Positions 1-8,900 of a stretch of 64,000 bases of DNA are shown piece after piece. The DNA comes from Oscillospiraceae bacterium MB24-C1. GTDB lineage: Bacteria; Bacillota; Clostridia; Oscillospirales; Ruminococcaceae. The stretch spans positions 2,608,001 through 2,672,000 of the forward strand of contig CP133187.1 of NCBI GenBank assembly GCA_030913685.1, in the 5' to 3' direction. Numbering within the stretch: position 1 is the stretch's first letter; each line of letters starts with the position of its first letter. The notes under the pieces were generated by a model. The model was not told where the DNA came from. It did not search any database and was given only the letters and a program-made list of their open reading frames with translations. The translations under genes and the position numbers were made by a program.

Positions 1-1301
1 TAACGCTTTCCAACGCTTTAAACGATAAACTGACCGCTTGCCGGCGCGATTTTCACCGTTACCCCGAGACGGGCTGGCTTGAGATGCGCACCAGCGCCAT
101 CATCGCGCAGCGGCTGACCGATCTGGGCTACGAGGTACTCACCGGAAAACAAGTCTGTCGCGAGGGTGCGCGCATGGGTCTGCCGGACGAGACCGAGCTG
201 CGCGAACATGCTGAAAAAGTGCTGCAACAGGGCGCACCTGCAGCCTATCTGACCGACGAGATGAAGCAGGGCTACACCGGTGTGGTTGGCATTCTGCGCT
301 GCGGCGCGGGGCCGGTGGTCGCGCTTCGGTTTGATATTGACGCACTGGGAATGCAGGAATGCACCGAGGACACCCACCGCCCGACCCGTGAGGGCTTTGC
401 AAGCCGAAACGCGGGTAACATGCACGCCTGTGGGCATGACGGACACGCGGCAATCGGCCTTGGCGTGGCTGAGGTGCTGATGCAGCTTAAAGACAAGCTG
501 CACGGCACGGTGAAGCTTTTGTTCCAGCCGGGGGAAGAGGGCGCGCGCGGTGCCGCAGCCATGGTGGCCAACGGCCTGTTGGATGATGTGGATTTCTTTG
601 CCGGTTCGCACATTGCGCCGGATAATGGCCCCGACGACGGCGACGTGACACCCGGCACCTACGGCTCCCTTGCGACGACGAAATATGACGTGACCTTTAA
701 AGGGCGGGCGTCGCATGCGGGCGGCTTCCCCGAGCAGGGCAAAAACGCGCTGGTTGCCGCGGCTGCGGCCGTGATGGCGCTTCAGGCCATCCCACGGCAC
801 AGCGGCGGACAAAGCCGTGTCAACGTTGGCACACTGCACGCGGGAACGGGGCGAAACGTCATTCCCGACATGGCCTGCATGCAGCTCGAGGTACGCGGCG
901 AAACGACCGAGATTAACGCCTACATGGCCGAAATGGCGGTCAACGCTTGCAACGGTGCGGCGCTGATGCAGGGCTGCACCTGTGAGATGGTCAAGATGGG
1001 CGAGGCGCAGGGTCAACAGAGCGATCCGGCCTTTATTGCGCGCATCGCGGCGTTGATGCGCCGTCATCTGCCGGATTTAAAGGTCAGCAGCTGCGAGAAC
1101 GCTCAAAACTGGGGCAGCGAGGATATTTCGATCATGATGAACCGCGTTCAGGCGCGCGGCGGGCTGGCGACCTATATGCGCGCCATGACCCCTATCGCCT
1201 CGCCCCAACACACGGTGCAATTCGATTTTGACGAGGTCGTGTTGTCTAAGAGTGTCAAAATCTTCTGTGCCATTGTCTGCGACCTGATCGGCGAGAACTA
1301 A
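1..1301 (+). CDS. AbgA-like M20 amidohydrolase (p-aminobenzoyl-glutamate hydrolase subunit A family), 5' end outside window
   Basis: Peptidase M20 family zinc amidohydrolase, closest in my recognition to AbgA, which with AbgB cleaves p-aminobenzoyl-glutamate, a folate breakdown product. The reading frame is open from base 3, and the first visible residues already carry the family's N-terminal RRDFHRYPETGW stretch, so the true start lies upstream. The ATG at 84 is internal. The metal-binding HACGHDGH motif is encoded at about nt 423-446, followed by the FQPGEEGARGA segment (about nt 520-555) with the catalytic Glu pair. 432 residues are visible, about the length of AbgA. No AbgB or AbgT gene is seen, so the substrate could be another N-acyl or amino-acid conjugate. 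A deaminase gene follows after 34 bp with its own ribosome binding site, which suggests an operon. Confidence 0.88.
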   Translation, partial: TLSNALNDKLTACRRDFHRYPETGWLEMRTSAIIAQRLTDLGYEVLTGKQVCREGARMGLPDETELREHAEKVLQQGAPAAYLTDEMKQGYTGVVGILRCGAGPVVALRFDIDALGMQECTEDTHRPTREGFASRNAGNMHACGHDGHAAIGLGVAEVLMQLKDKLHGTVKLLFQPGEEGARGAAAMVANGLLDDVDFFAGSHIAPDNGPDDGDVTPGTYGSLATTKYDVTFKGRASHAGGFPEQGKNALVAAAAAVMALQAIPRHSGGQSRVNVGTLHAGTGRNVIPDMACMQLEVRGETTEINAYMAEMAVNACNGAALMQGCTCEMVKMGEAQGQQSDPAFIARIAALMRRHLPDLKVSSCENAQNWGSEDISIMMNRVQARGGLATYMRAMTPIASPQHTVQFDFDEVVLSKSVKIFCAIVCDLIGEN

Positions 1302-1335
1302 TTCTAATGGAATATCAGCATAAGAGGGGAAAAGC

Positions 1336-2652
1336 ATGAGCCGTATTTTAATCGACAATATTACCGTGCTGACGATGGATCAAAACAACACGGTGTATCA
1401 AAACGGGTATCTGCTGACCGACGGCGACAAAATTGCGGCGCTGGGCGGCGGGGCCTTTGCGGGTGACAATGACGAATATATCGACGGTGCGGGTGGCATT
1501 TTGCTGCCGGGTTTTGTCAACACCCACTGCCATGTTTCAATGATGCCATTTCGCTCACTGGGGGATGACTGCCCCGACCGGCTGCGGCGCTTTCTCTTCC
1601 CGTTGGAAAACGAGGCCATGACACCGCGGCTTGTCTATCTCGCGGCGAAATATGGCATTTGTGAGATGCTACTCTCGGGCACTACCACTTTTTTGGACAT
1701 GTATTATTTTGAGGACGAGGTGGCGCGCGCCTGTGAGGAAATGGGTATCCGCGGCTATCTGGGCGAGACGATCATCGGCCAGCCCACCTGTGTGAGCGAG
1801 ACACCCTACGGCGGTTTTGACTATCAGCGGGGCTTTCTCGAAAAATACCGAAGCAGCAGCCGGATTCATCCGATCATCGCGCCACATGGCACGACCACCT
1901 GCGACGAAGCAGCGCTGAAAAGGGCGCATGCGCTCGCCGTTGAATACGACACGTTGTTCACGCTGCACGCTTCTGAGATGGACTACGAAATGGCGCACTT
2001 TGCCGAGCGGGGAAGCACCCCGACCGCGTTTCTCGATAAAATTGGCGCGCTTGATGCGCGCACGTTACTGGCGCACAGCATCCATGCGAATGATAACGAC
2101 CTTAATCTGATTGTAAAACGCGGCGCGGCGGTGGCGCACTGCATCGCCAGCAACACCAAGGCGGGCAAGGGGATTGCCCCCGTCAAGGGGATGATCGAAC
2201 GCGGCATTGCGGTGGGGCTTGGCACCGATGGGGCTTCCTCGGGCAACACATTAAGCATGTTTGACCAGATGCGGATGTTTGCAAACTGCCACAAGACCGC
2301 CAACCGTGACCGCGGGCTGTTCCCTGCCAAGGATATTGTGCGTCTTGCGACCACTGGGGGCGCTCAGGCGCTGCACGGTGCGCGGGAATATGGGCAGCTT
2401 GTCCCCGGGATGCAGGCCGATCTCGTGTTGGTCGAGACCGATTCAGTCAATATGTTTCCGGTGTTCGACCCTTTTTCGGCGCTTGTTTATTCGGCGAATG
2501 CCTCTAATGTGCGCACCGTGCTGGCGCAGGGGAAAGTCGTCGTGCGCGACAAGGAATTGGTTGGGCAGAGCCTGGGTGATATCCGCGCCGAGCTGTTTGC
2601 GGCGATGGGGCCGTTTGTCACCGCCGCAGAAAAATATCGGGACGTTTTATAA
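1336..2652 (+). CDS. Amidohydrolase/deaminase of the TRZ/ATZ-MtaD family
   Basis: 438-residue metal-dependent hydrolase of the amidohydrolase superfamily, of the type annotated as 5-methylthioadenosine/S-adenosylhomocysteine deaminase or atrazine chlorohydrolase-like. Visible landmarks are the NTHCH metal motif (about residues 62-66), TLHASE (about 209-214), TLLAHSIHAND carrying the next metal His, and GLGTDGASSGN with the catalytic Asp (about 295-305). The C-terminal part holds the usual small beta-domain (GMQADLVLV). The ATG at 1336 is preceded by an AGAGGGGAAA ribosome binding site. It lies directly behind the AbgA-like gene and ahead of a polyamine-type transporter, which suggests scavenging of an N-containing compound. 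The exact substrate cannot be read from sequence. Guanine or cytosine-type deamination is an alternative. Confidence 0.85.
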   Translation: MSRILIDNITVLTMDQNNTVYQNGYLLTDGDKIAALGGGAFAGDNDEYIDGAGGILLPGFVNTHCHVSMMPFRSLGDDCPDRLRRFLFPLENEAMTPRLVYLAAKYGICEMLLSGTTTFLDMYYFEDEVARACEEMGIRGYLGETIIGQPTCVSETPYGGFDYQRGFLEKYRSSSRIHPIIAPHGTTTCDEAALKRAHALAVEYDTLFTLHASEMDYEMAHFAERGSTPTAFLDKIGALDARTLLAHSIHANDNDLNLIVKRGAAVAHCIASNTKAGKGIAPVKGMIERGIAVGLGTDGASSGNTLSMFDQMRMFANCHKTANRDRGLFPAKDIVRLATTGGAQALHGAREYGQLVPGMQADLVLVETDSVNMFPVFDPFSALVYSANASNVRTVLAQGKVVVRDKELVGQSLGDIRAELFAAMGPFVTAAEKYRDVL

Positions 2653-3047
2653 AAGTAGGATTTTGAGCCGGGGCTGTGTCAGCTTCGGCTCTTGCTTTTG
2701 GTCAAAGTTTCGCAGGCGCGCACGGTAAAACATCAGCTTATGGCGGTTGTCAAGCGCGTTCAGGAAGAAAAATTCTTTGTATCCCGCCGCCGCTATGATA
2801 AATATTGGTGATATTTCCACATTTATCATATGCGGCGTTTTATCTACCATTACTGAAATAAAGCCTCCGGTTATATATCTCAAAAATTTTAAAAAATGGA
2901 GGCTTTAAGCTGCTCAAACTGCCGAAAAAGCTCACTGTAATTGACTTTAGTGTCGTAAAATGTTAGTCTAAAGTGTATTTTTTCAAAGGCATTAAACGGC
3001 GCAGTTATTGCGCGAACATTTTTTATAATAAAGGGAGGAAAGCTCTG
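2653..3047 (+). promoter_or_regulatory. Intergenic region with a transcriptional break and an operator-like inverted repeat
   Basis: 395 bp without a convincing gene. A GAGCCG/CGGCTC stem followed by a T-rich run sits just after the deaminase stop (about 2663-2700). AAAGCCTCC at about 2860 is repeated inverted at about 2898. An inverted pair ACTTTAG (2944-2950) and CTAAAGT (2968-2974), 17 bp apart, lies about 75 bp before the permease start and could bind a dimeric regulator. A strong AAGGGAGG ribosome binding site (3031-3038) ends the region. These are sequence observations only. The operator role is inferred. Confidence 0.4.
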
Positions 3048-3881
3048 GTGAAGCGTGCAAAGGGCGTTGTCTGGCTGCTGCTTATGCTGCCCGGCATTTT
3101 ATTTGTCACCATATTCATGCTGATTCCGCTCTGTCTGCTGGCGGTCACCACCGTCTCTCCACAAAGCGGTACCTTCTCGCTGGAGGCTTACATCGCCATG
3201 TTTGGCAGTGAATATTTTCGTCAGGTGTTCGCCCGCAGCCTGCGCCTGAGTCTTTTGAGCACGGCGGTGTGCGCGGTGCTGGGTTTCCCGACAGCTTACT
3301 ACATAGCGCGCTTTTCAAAGCACAAGGGCATGCTCATGGCGCTGGCGGTGTTCCCGATGTTCACCAGCCCGGTTATCCGGTCTTTTAGCTGGATGGTCAT
3401 TCTGGGTAAAAAGGGCATCATCAATAGCATTTTGGTGGGCAGTGGGCTTTTTGCCAAGCCGCAGAGCCTTTTGTATAACGAGTTTTCAATGACCGTCGGT
3501 TTTGTGCAACTGTTTTTGCCGCTGATGATCCTATCTTTAATCGGCGTGATGGACAGCATCCCCGACGATCTGAGTTTAGCCGCCTGTAATTTGGGCGCGA
3601 CGCGGTTGCGGGCATTTTTCAGCGTGGTGTTTCCACTGAGTATCTCGGGACTTGTTACCGGTAGCGTTCTGGTGTTCACCGGTTGCCTGACCGCTTATAC
3701 GACGCCGCAATTGCTCGGCGGAACCGATACAAGGGTGCTTGCCACGGTTATTTATCAATACGCCATGAGCCTTGGCGACTGGGTTCAGGCCTCGGTGGTG
3801 GCGGTTACCATGATCGCAGTGACGGTGGCGGTGTCCATTGTCTTCAACGCATTCAGTAAAAAGATCAACCCCATGGTTTAG
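3048..3881 (+). CDS. potB: Spermidine/putrescine-type ABC transporter permease (PotB-like)
   Basis: 277-residue inner-membrane permease of the MetI/PotB family. An N-terminal membrane segment (WLLLMLPGILFVTIFM) is followed by five further hydrophobic stretches. The cytoplasmic EAA-type coupling loop is recognisable near residues 175-190 (AACNLGATRLRAFFSVVFPL). The frame is open 75 bp further upstream to an ATG at 2973, but the GTG at 3048 sits 9 bp behind an excellent AAGGGAGG site and gives the family's usual N-terminus, so I use 3048. The ATPase gene starts 15 bp after its stop. With the genes at 3897, 5104 and 6337 it makes a complete four-component importer. Confidence 0.9.
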   Translation: MKRAKGVVWLLLMLPGILFVTIFMLIPLCLLAVTTVSPQSGTFSLEAYIAMFGSEYFRQVFARSLRLSLLSTAVCAVLGFPTAYYIARFSKHKGMLMALAVFPMFTSPVIRSFSWMVILGKKGIINSILVGSGLFAKPQSLLYNEFSMTVGFVQLFLPLMILSLIGVMDSIPDDLSLAACNLGATRLRAFFSVVFPLSISGLVTGSVLVFTGCLTAYTTPQLLGGTDTRVLATVIYQYAMSLGDWVQASVVAVTMIAVTVAVSIVFNAFSKKINPMV

Positions 3882-3896
3882 AGAGGACGTGTATCT

Positions 3897-4928
3897 GTGT
3901 CGCTTTTGGAACTGCAAAACATCACGGCGGGTTACGATAAAAATATTATCCTCAAAGATTTTAACCTCAGTGTGGAAAAGGGCGAGCTGCTAAGCCTCTT
4001 GGGCTCAAGCGGCTGTGGCAAAACGACCACGCTGCGCCTTGTCGCAGGCTTTTCGGAGCCTATGAGCGGCAGCTTTATGTTTGATGGCAAGGATTACACC
4101 CGGGTACCGCTTCATAAGCGCAACTTTGGCTTTGTGTTTCAGAGCTATGCACTGTTCCCGCACATGACGATATTTGACAACGTCGCGTTCGGCCTTAAAA
4201 TGCGGAAAATGGATACAGCCGCTATTGCCGACGCAGTACATAACATTTTAAAAACTGTGGATTTAGAAGGGTTTGAGCATCGGCTACCGCGCGAGCTTTC
4301 GGGCGGGCAGCGGCAGCGCGTGGCATTGGCCCGCGCACTGGTGGTCAAGCCCGACCTTTTGTTATTCGACGAGCCGCTTTCAAACCTTGACGCCAAGTTG
4401 CGCGTCAAAATGCGCGTCGAGATCCGAAAATTACAGCAGGAGCTGGGGTTTACGGCCATCTATGTTACCCATGACCAAGAGGAGTGCTTTGCCATCAGCG
4501 ACAAGGTCGCCATCATGAACAATGGCGTCATTGAGCAGCTCGGCGCACCCAGCGAGATCTTCAACAACCCCAAAACCGAATTTGTCGCCCGATTTGTGGG
4601 CTTTGAAAACTTCTTTAACCTCACGCGTACCGGCGAAAAGAACTTCACGGCGGCCGGTGTGTCGCTGGCGGTCGATCAGCCTTGTATGGGTGATAGCTTT
4701 AAGGGCTGCATCCGCCCTGAGGATATTGTCGTCTGTCCCGCCGGGGAAAAGACTGCAAACGCCGTGCCGGGGCGGGTGGTTGTTAGCACCTTTTTGGGCA
4801 AGCGCAACCAGTACAACGTCGAGACGCCAATCGGTGAGCTGGTGGTCAGCACCAGCCAGGAACAAGCCTTCAACATCGGCGACGCGGTGACGCTGTCGCT
4901 GGTGTCGAATAAAATTATTTTAATCTAG
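3897..4928 (+). CDS. potA: Spermidine/putrescine-type ABC transporter ATP-binding protein (PotA-like)
   Basis: 343-residue cytoplasmic ATPase that powers the importer. Walker A GSSGCGKTT (about residues 36-44), Q-loop near FVFQSYALFP, ABC signature LSGGQRQRVALARAL (about 135-149), Walker B LLLFDEP and H-loop YVTHDQEE are all intact. The last 100 or so residues form the TOBE-type regulatory domain typical of PotA/CysA-type ATPases (GCIRPEDI). The start is GTG at 3897 behind a GAGAGG site, 15 bp after potB, so the two are probably co-translated. The polyamine assignment follows family resemblance. The actual ligand depends on the binding protein encoded next. Confidence 0.92.
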   Translation: MSLLELQNITAGYDKNIILKDFNLSVEKGELLSLLGSSGCGKTTTLRLVAGFSEPMSGSFMFDGKDYTRVPLHKRNFGFVFQSYALFPHMTIFDNVAFGLKMRKMDTAAIADAVHNILKTVDLEGFEHRLPRELSGGQRQRVALARALVVKPDLLLFDEPLSNLDAKLRVKMRVEIRKLQQELGFTAIYVTHDQEECFAISDKVAIMNNGVIEQLGAPSEIFNNPKTEFVARFVGFENFFNLTRTGEKNFTAAGVSLAVDQPCMGDSFKGCIRPEDIVVCPAGEKTANAVPGRVVVSTFLGKRNQYNVETPIGELVVSTSQEQAFNIGDAVTLSLVSNKIILI

Positions 4929-4957
4929 GGGCAGCCTTAAAAGTCCACAACTTTGGC

Positions 4958-5049
4958 AATTCCACTGAAAATGCGCTGCGTCAAAAATGCCCGGAATACA
5001 TCCGGCGTACTTGCGCTTTCTTCCTTGCCGCTTATGCTTTTAGTGAATT
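4958..5049. repeat. MITE-like element between potA and potD
   Basis: About 92 bp bounded by imperfect inverted ends: AATTCCACTGAAAA at 4958-4971 and TTTTAGTGAATT at 5038-5049. Internally it has CGGCGTACTT followed by a CT-rich stretch, a core shared with the element near 47,416-47,516. The segment GCTTATGCTTTT at its right end recurs near 57,710. It encodes nothing and accounts for most of the 175 bp gap inside an otherwise tight transporter operon. Confidence 0.55.
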
Positions 5050-5103
5050 TCGCTATTGTTTTGACTTTTAAGAAACGCTCCGACCTGGAAGGATGAAAAA
5101 GGA

Positions 5104-6222
5104 ATGAGTAAAAAGGTTTTAGCCCTTGTTTTGGTTGCAGCGATGGCTGCACTTTCCCTGACTGCTTGCGGTGGCGCTTCGAGCGCTCCAGCTTCTTCGG
5201 AGGCACCCGCGTCCTCCGGCCCCGTTGATTCTGCTGAACCTTCGGAAAAGCCCTTTGAGGGACAGACCCTCTCGATCAGCACCTTTAGCTTTAATGCTGA
5301 GTTGCTGCAAAAGAACATCTACGACCCCTTCATGGAAGCCACTGGCGCAAAGCTGGTTGTGGACACCGGCAAGAATGCTGAGCGCGTGACCAAGATCAAA
5401 GAGTCCCCCGAGAACTACGACGTCGTTGTCATCGGCGACCTGTTTGTATCCCAGTTGGCCGAAGAGGGTCTCATCGACACCATCGACCGCGCTGCCATGA
5501 CCAACCTCGACGCGCTCTATGACTGCGCCAAGGCGCCCATGGGCGAGGATTTCGGCCCCGCTTACACCTTCAACCGCCTCGGCATTGTCTATGACGCGCA
5601 GTATTGCAACGTTGACATCAAGAGCTGGGCCGACCTGTGGAACCCCGAACTGGCTGAAAGCATCGCCATTCCGGATATCACCACCACCACCGGCCCGCTG
5701 TTTTACTATGCCACCGCCAAGGCTTTTGACCTTGAGCCTGGCAAGGATGACGCCGCCATCTTCGCTAAGCTCGGCGAGCTGAAGGCAAACGTCGTCAAGA
5801 CCTACACCAGCGCCAACGACACCATCACCATGCTCAATCAGGGCGAAGTTAGCGTCGCTGTGCTGCTCGACTACAGCTACACCGCTGCCCAGAAAGCCAA
5901 CCCCGACTATGTTTGGGTCGACCCCACCGAGGGCAGCTTTTCCAGCTATAACATGCTCAACATCATCAAGGACAGCAAGAACAAAGAGCTGGCCACCGCG
6001 TTCATCGACTTCTATCTGAGCAAGGAAGTTCAGCTTGCCGAGGCGCTCGACGGCGTTGACAGCCCGGTGCGCCCCGACGTTGAGCTGACCGAAGAGCAGG
6101 CCGCCAACTTCACCTATGGTCAGGACACCATTGACGCCCTGATGTTCCCCGACTGGTCGCTGTATAACGCCAACAAGGCACAGTGGATCGAGCAGTGGAA
6201 CGCGATCTTCTCGGTTAAGTAA
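5104..6222 (+). CDS. potD: Polyamine-type ABC transporter substrate-binding lipoprotein (PotD-like)
   Basis: 372-residue extracellular solute-binding protein. The N-terminus is a lipoprotein signal: MSKK, hydrophobic core, then LTACGG with Cys at about residue 22. A Ser/Ala/Pro-rich linker leads to a bacterial extracellular solute-binding domain of the PotD/spermidine type, with LSISTFSFNAELLQKNIYDP near the start and YDVVVIGDLFVSQLAEEGLI in the body. It would capture substrate outside the cell and deliver it to the PotB/PotC pair. The start is supported by GGAAGG about 10 bp upstream. Its position between the ATPase and the second permease is unlike the common potABCD order. Codon usage is strongly biased, consistent with high expression. 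Confidence 0.9.
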   Translation: MSKKVLALVLVAAMAALSLTACGGASSAPASSEAPASSGPVDSAEPSEKPFEGQTLSISTFSFNAELLQKNIYDPFMEATGAKLVVDTGKNAERVTKIKESPENYDVVVIGDLFVSQLAEEGLIDTIDRAAMTNLDALYDCAKAPMGEDFGPAYTFNRLGIVYDAQYCNVDIKSWADLWNPELAESIAIPDITTTTGPLFYYATAKAFDLEPGKDDAAIFAKLGELKANVVKTYTSANDTITMLNQGEVSVAVLLDYSYTAAQKANPDYVWVDPTEGSFSSYNMLNIIKDSKNKELATAFIDFYLSKEVQLAEALDGVDSPVRPDVELTEEQAANFTYGQDTIDALMFPDWSLYNANKAQWIEQWNAIFSVK

Positions 6223-6336
6223 CACATTAAAACGCAACCCGATAGCGGTATAGCCTCTAAAACGGCTGTGCCGCGCGGGAATCTTCTGAGCCTTTTTAAA
6301 ACAAGGTTTTTAAGACTGCCTATGGGAGTTTACGGT

Positions 6337-7116
6337 ATGAAAAAGAGCAAAACGCTGCTGTTGATTACAATTTTGGTGTACGCTTTTCTGATTGGCCCGC
6401 TGCTTGTTATTGCCGCGGCGTCTTTCAGCGACACCCCATATCTAAAGTTCCCGGGCGAGGGGTTTACGCTTAAATGGTATGCGCAAGCACTGACCATGAA
6501 CGCGTTTATCGAAGCGGCCAAGATGAGCTTTTTCATCGCCATTGCGGGAACGCTTATTGCGCTACTGCTGGGGCTCCCGGCGGCGTACGCCCTCAACCGT
6601 TACCGTTTTAAGGGCAAAGAAAGCATAAAGCTGTTGTTCTTGTCGCCGGTGCTTATTCCATGTGTCGTGCTGGGCTTTATGATGCTGCGCTATGTCGTCA
6701 AGCACTATAACCTGCCGGTCATTCCAAGTCTGTTGATCGGCCACACACTGCTGAGTATCCCGTATATTATGCGAGTGGTGACCTCAAGCCTGGCGAATTT
6801 CGACTTCGCCGCAGAGGAGGCTGCCGAAAGCCTAGGCGCAACAAAGGTCTATACGTTTTTTCACATCGTGCTGCCCAACATTAAATCGGGTATTGCCTCG
6901 GCCTGTATCATGGCGGTGATCAATTCGTTTAACAACGTGTCGCTCTCGGCCTTTTTAACCGGCCCCGGTGTTTCGATGCTGCCGATCGAGATGATGAGCT
7001 ATGTCGAATATCACTTCGACCCCACCATTGCTGCGTTGGCCACTTTGATGATGGCGGTAACGATGGGCGTAATGTTGCTGATTGAAAAAACGCTCGGTCT
7101 GCAAAGCGTCGTTTAA
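6337..7116 (+). CDS. potC: Spermidine/putrescine-type ABC transporter permease (PotC-like)
   Basis: 259-residue second permease. The N-terminal membrane helix starts at TLLLITILVYAFLIGPLLV. The EAA coupling loop is visible (AEEAAESLGATKVYTFFHIVLPNI, about residues 155-178), followed by further membrane segments. The frame is open upstream to a GTG at 6268, but the ATG at 6337 follows a GGGAG site and begins with the expected MKKSK, so 6337 is preferred. It lies 114 bp after potD and is followed by a strong terminator (7147-7192), which marks it as the last gene of the unit. Confidence 0.9.
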   Translation: MKKSKTLLLITILVYAFLIGPLLVIAAASFSDTPYLKFPGEGFTLKWYAQALTMNAFIEAAKMSFFIAIAGTLIALLLGLPAAYALNRYRFKGKESIKLLFLSPVLIPCVVLGFMMLRYVVKHYNLPVIPSLLIGHTLLSIPYIMRVVTSSLANFDFAAEEAAESLGATKVYTFFHIVLPNIKSGIASACIMAVINSFNNVSLSAFLTGPGVSMLPIEMMSYVEYHFDPTIAALATLMMAVTMGVMLLIEKTLGLQSVV

Positions 7117-7146
7117 TTAAATTGTTGTACTTCTAATTTGAATACC

Positions 7147-7192
7147 AAAAGCGCTCCGCATTCCATTGTCGTTATGGATGCGGGGCGCTTTG
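7147..7192 (+). terminator. Rho-independent terminator after potC
   Basis: Long stem pairing AAAGCGCTCCGCAT with ATGCGGGGCGCTTT around a short loop, ending in TTTG. It closes the transporter operon before the YitT-family gene. Confidence 0.75.
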
Positions 7193-7340
7193 CATATTGC
7201 AGCAAGCGCCGACACAGGGTGGAATACGGCTGTTGCGAAAGAAGAGACCTCGGGGTAGCCGCCGCTTTTGTAAGCCCGCCCGCTCTTTTATCGGGTGGGC
7301 AAATATGGTACGATAAGACATGATGAAAGGAAGGTTGGTT

Positions 7341-8204
7341 ATGCGGATTAAAACACTCGCTGTCGATACCGCCTATGATATCGGCGGCGCATTTTTACAG
7401 GCAATTGCCATTCAGTGCTTTATTTCAGGGTGCCGTATTGCGCCGGGTGGCGTATCCGGCGTTGCCATTTTGCTTAACTTTATGTTCGCGCTGCCGGTCG
7501 GCGTCATGTCGTTTGTTCTAAATATTCCGCTATTGATTTTATCTTGGCTTTATCTAGGGCGAATGTCCACACTTAAAACGCTTAAAACCATCGCACTCAT
7601 GGCGCTTGTGCAGGATCTTCTGGTGACGCCCTATTTTCCGGCCATCGCGGGTGAGCGCATTGTGCTGGCCGCCTTTGGTGGTGTGTTTTCCGGCGTGGGC
7701 ATGGCGATGATCTTCATGCGTGGCTCCACCACCGGCGGCATGGATATTGCCGCGAAGCTCATCCAACGCGCCGCCCCGCATTTTCAGATCGGCCACGCGC
7801 TGATGCTAGTGGACTTTTTGGTTGTAGTCGCCTCAGTGCTGGTTTATAAAAACATCGACACGGCGTTTTATGGCCTGCTGTGCATCGTCTGCACCACCCA
7901 GACTATCGACATGATCATCTACGGCATGAAGCGCAGCACTATGGTGACGATTATTTCAAAGTACAATACCGAAATTGCCAACGACATTATGCGACAGCTC
8001 TGCCGCGGTGCGACCTTTTTTAAAAGCTGCGGTGCGTTTAGCCGGCAGGAGGGGGAGGCGCTGCTCTGTGTTGTTGATAAAAAAGAGTTTTATCGCGTCA
8101 AACAGATCATTGACGCATACGATCCCCACGCCTTTGTCATCGTGTCTGAAACTAAGGAGGTTTACGGCGAAGGCTTTTTGGATAGCTGCCACACCGGTGT
8201 ATAA
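7341..8204 (+). CDS. YitT-family integral membrane protein (DUF161 + DUF2179)
   Basis: 287-residue membrane protein of the YitT family, whose function is unknown. Several hydrophobic helices cover residues 10-190, including the family signature region ISGCRIAPGGVSGVAILLN and GSTTGGMDIAAKLI. The last 85 residues are a soluble DUF2179 domain (TMVTIISKYNTEIANDIMRQ and the segment ending near FVIVSETKEVYGEGF). I place the start at the ATG at 7341 because AAAGGAAGG precedes it at the right distance. An in-frame ATG 21 bp upstream overlaps that site. It is monocistronic, with terminators on both sides. Confidence 0.85.
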   Translation: MRIKTLAVDTAYDIGGAFLQAIAIQCFISGCRIAPGGVSGVAILLNFMFALPVGVMSFVLNIPLLILSWLYLGRMSTLKTLKTIALMALVQDLLVTPYFPAIAGERIVLAAFGGVFSGVGMAMIFMRGSTTGGMDIAAKLIQRAAPHFQIGHALMLVDFLVVVASVLVYKNIDTAFYGLLCIVCTTQTIDMIIYGMKRSTMVTIISKYNTEIANDIMRQLCRGATFFKSCGAFSRQEGEALLCVVDKKEFYRVKQIIDAYDPHAFVIVSETKEVYGEGFLDSCHTGV

Positions 8205-8280
8205 CCCTTGATTATTCTCCCACAGGCTCAGCGCTTTTAGATAGTCCAATCGTTTTCTCATCGAGTCATCGACATAGCAA

Positions 8281-8326
8281 ATGCCCCGTCTTTACAGCAT
8301 TTTGGCTGTGAAGGCGGGGCGTTGTT
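8281..8326 (+). terminator. Rho-independent terminator after the YitT-family gene
   Basis: ATGCCCCGTC pairs with GGCGGGGCGT, and an inner ACAGC/GCTGT step extends the stem. It is followed by TTGTTT. It lies between the plus-strand YitT-family gene and the end of the minus-strand phage-tail piece. Confidence 0.65.
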
Positions 8327-8366
8327 TATGAAATATGTACAGAGAATTTGAAACTTTTACACTGAG

Positions 8367-8879
8367 CTACCGGCTGGTCGAATAAAGCGGCCTGCCTGCG
8401 TTGAGGTCGTCCCTGATTTGGCGGGCGAGATAATCACTAATCTCATCGAGGGATCTGCGATCCTGCGTGACGCCCTTGAAATTATTGGTTACATTGAGCG
8501 TGATCGCCTCATTCTTGCTGTTGCCGGATTGCATGTGCCAGTATTGTGCGGTTTGCGCCTGTATATCGGCGAGCTGAAGCTGCTGTTGCTGCCAGCCGTC
8601 AAGGGCTGCGGTGGGATGGGGTTGGTTGGTCTGCCATGCGTTAAATGTAGAGGTGGGCTGGTAGAGGTGGAGATTAGAGGCGCCATAAATATTATCGATA
8701 CTGCTTAAAGTTGCAGTGGCCTGTGAGATTTTATCTCGGGCTTTCTTTCGCTTTTCATATTTTTTCCGAAACAGTTCTCCGCGTTGAGTGGGGGGTTCTC
8801 CCTCGTAGATGAACGGGTTAGATGCCGCCAAGATGCTGTCCATGGTGTTTGCCTGAGCAGTTGCCTGATCAATATCCAA
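8367..8879 (-). pseudogene. Tape-measure-like frame, C-terminal part behind an in-frame stop
   Basis: 170 codons from a possible TTG at 8879. The frame continues unbroken from the gene ending at 8901: the only interruption is the TAA at 8901-8903, and the codons after it (VEAGQLVLDIDQATAQ) read on as normal protein. The region is Gln-rich, with a charged stretch (RKKYEKRKKARDK). Its end, NVTNNFKGVTQDRRSL followed by DEISDYLARQI, resembles the C-terminus of clostridial phage tail tape-measure proteins. That resemblance is from memory and not from a search. No good ribosome binding site precedes 8879, so this is more likely the tail of an interrupted gene than a separate one. The alternative is a real small structural protein started at TTG. 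Confidence 0.5.
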
Positions 8880-8900
8880 TACTAATTGACCTGCTTCAAC

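Noticed and set aside
2647-2883. Minus-strand 78-codon frame in the gap before potB
   Set aside because: Opposite to both neighbours, spacer from GGAGG to its internal ATG is too long, and its 3' part is a hairpin region. No family resemblance.
5119-6237. 372-codon minus-strand frame opposite potD
   Set aside because: Long only because potD has a biased codon use. The plus strand carries signal peptide, lipobox and family motifs.
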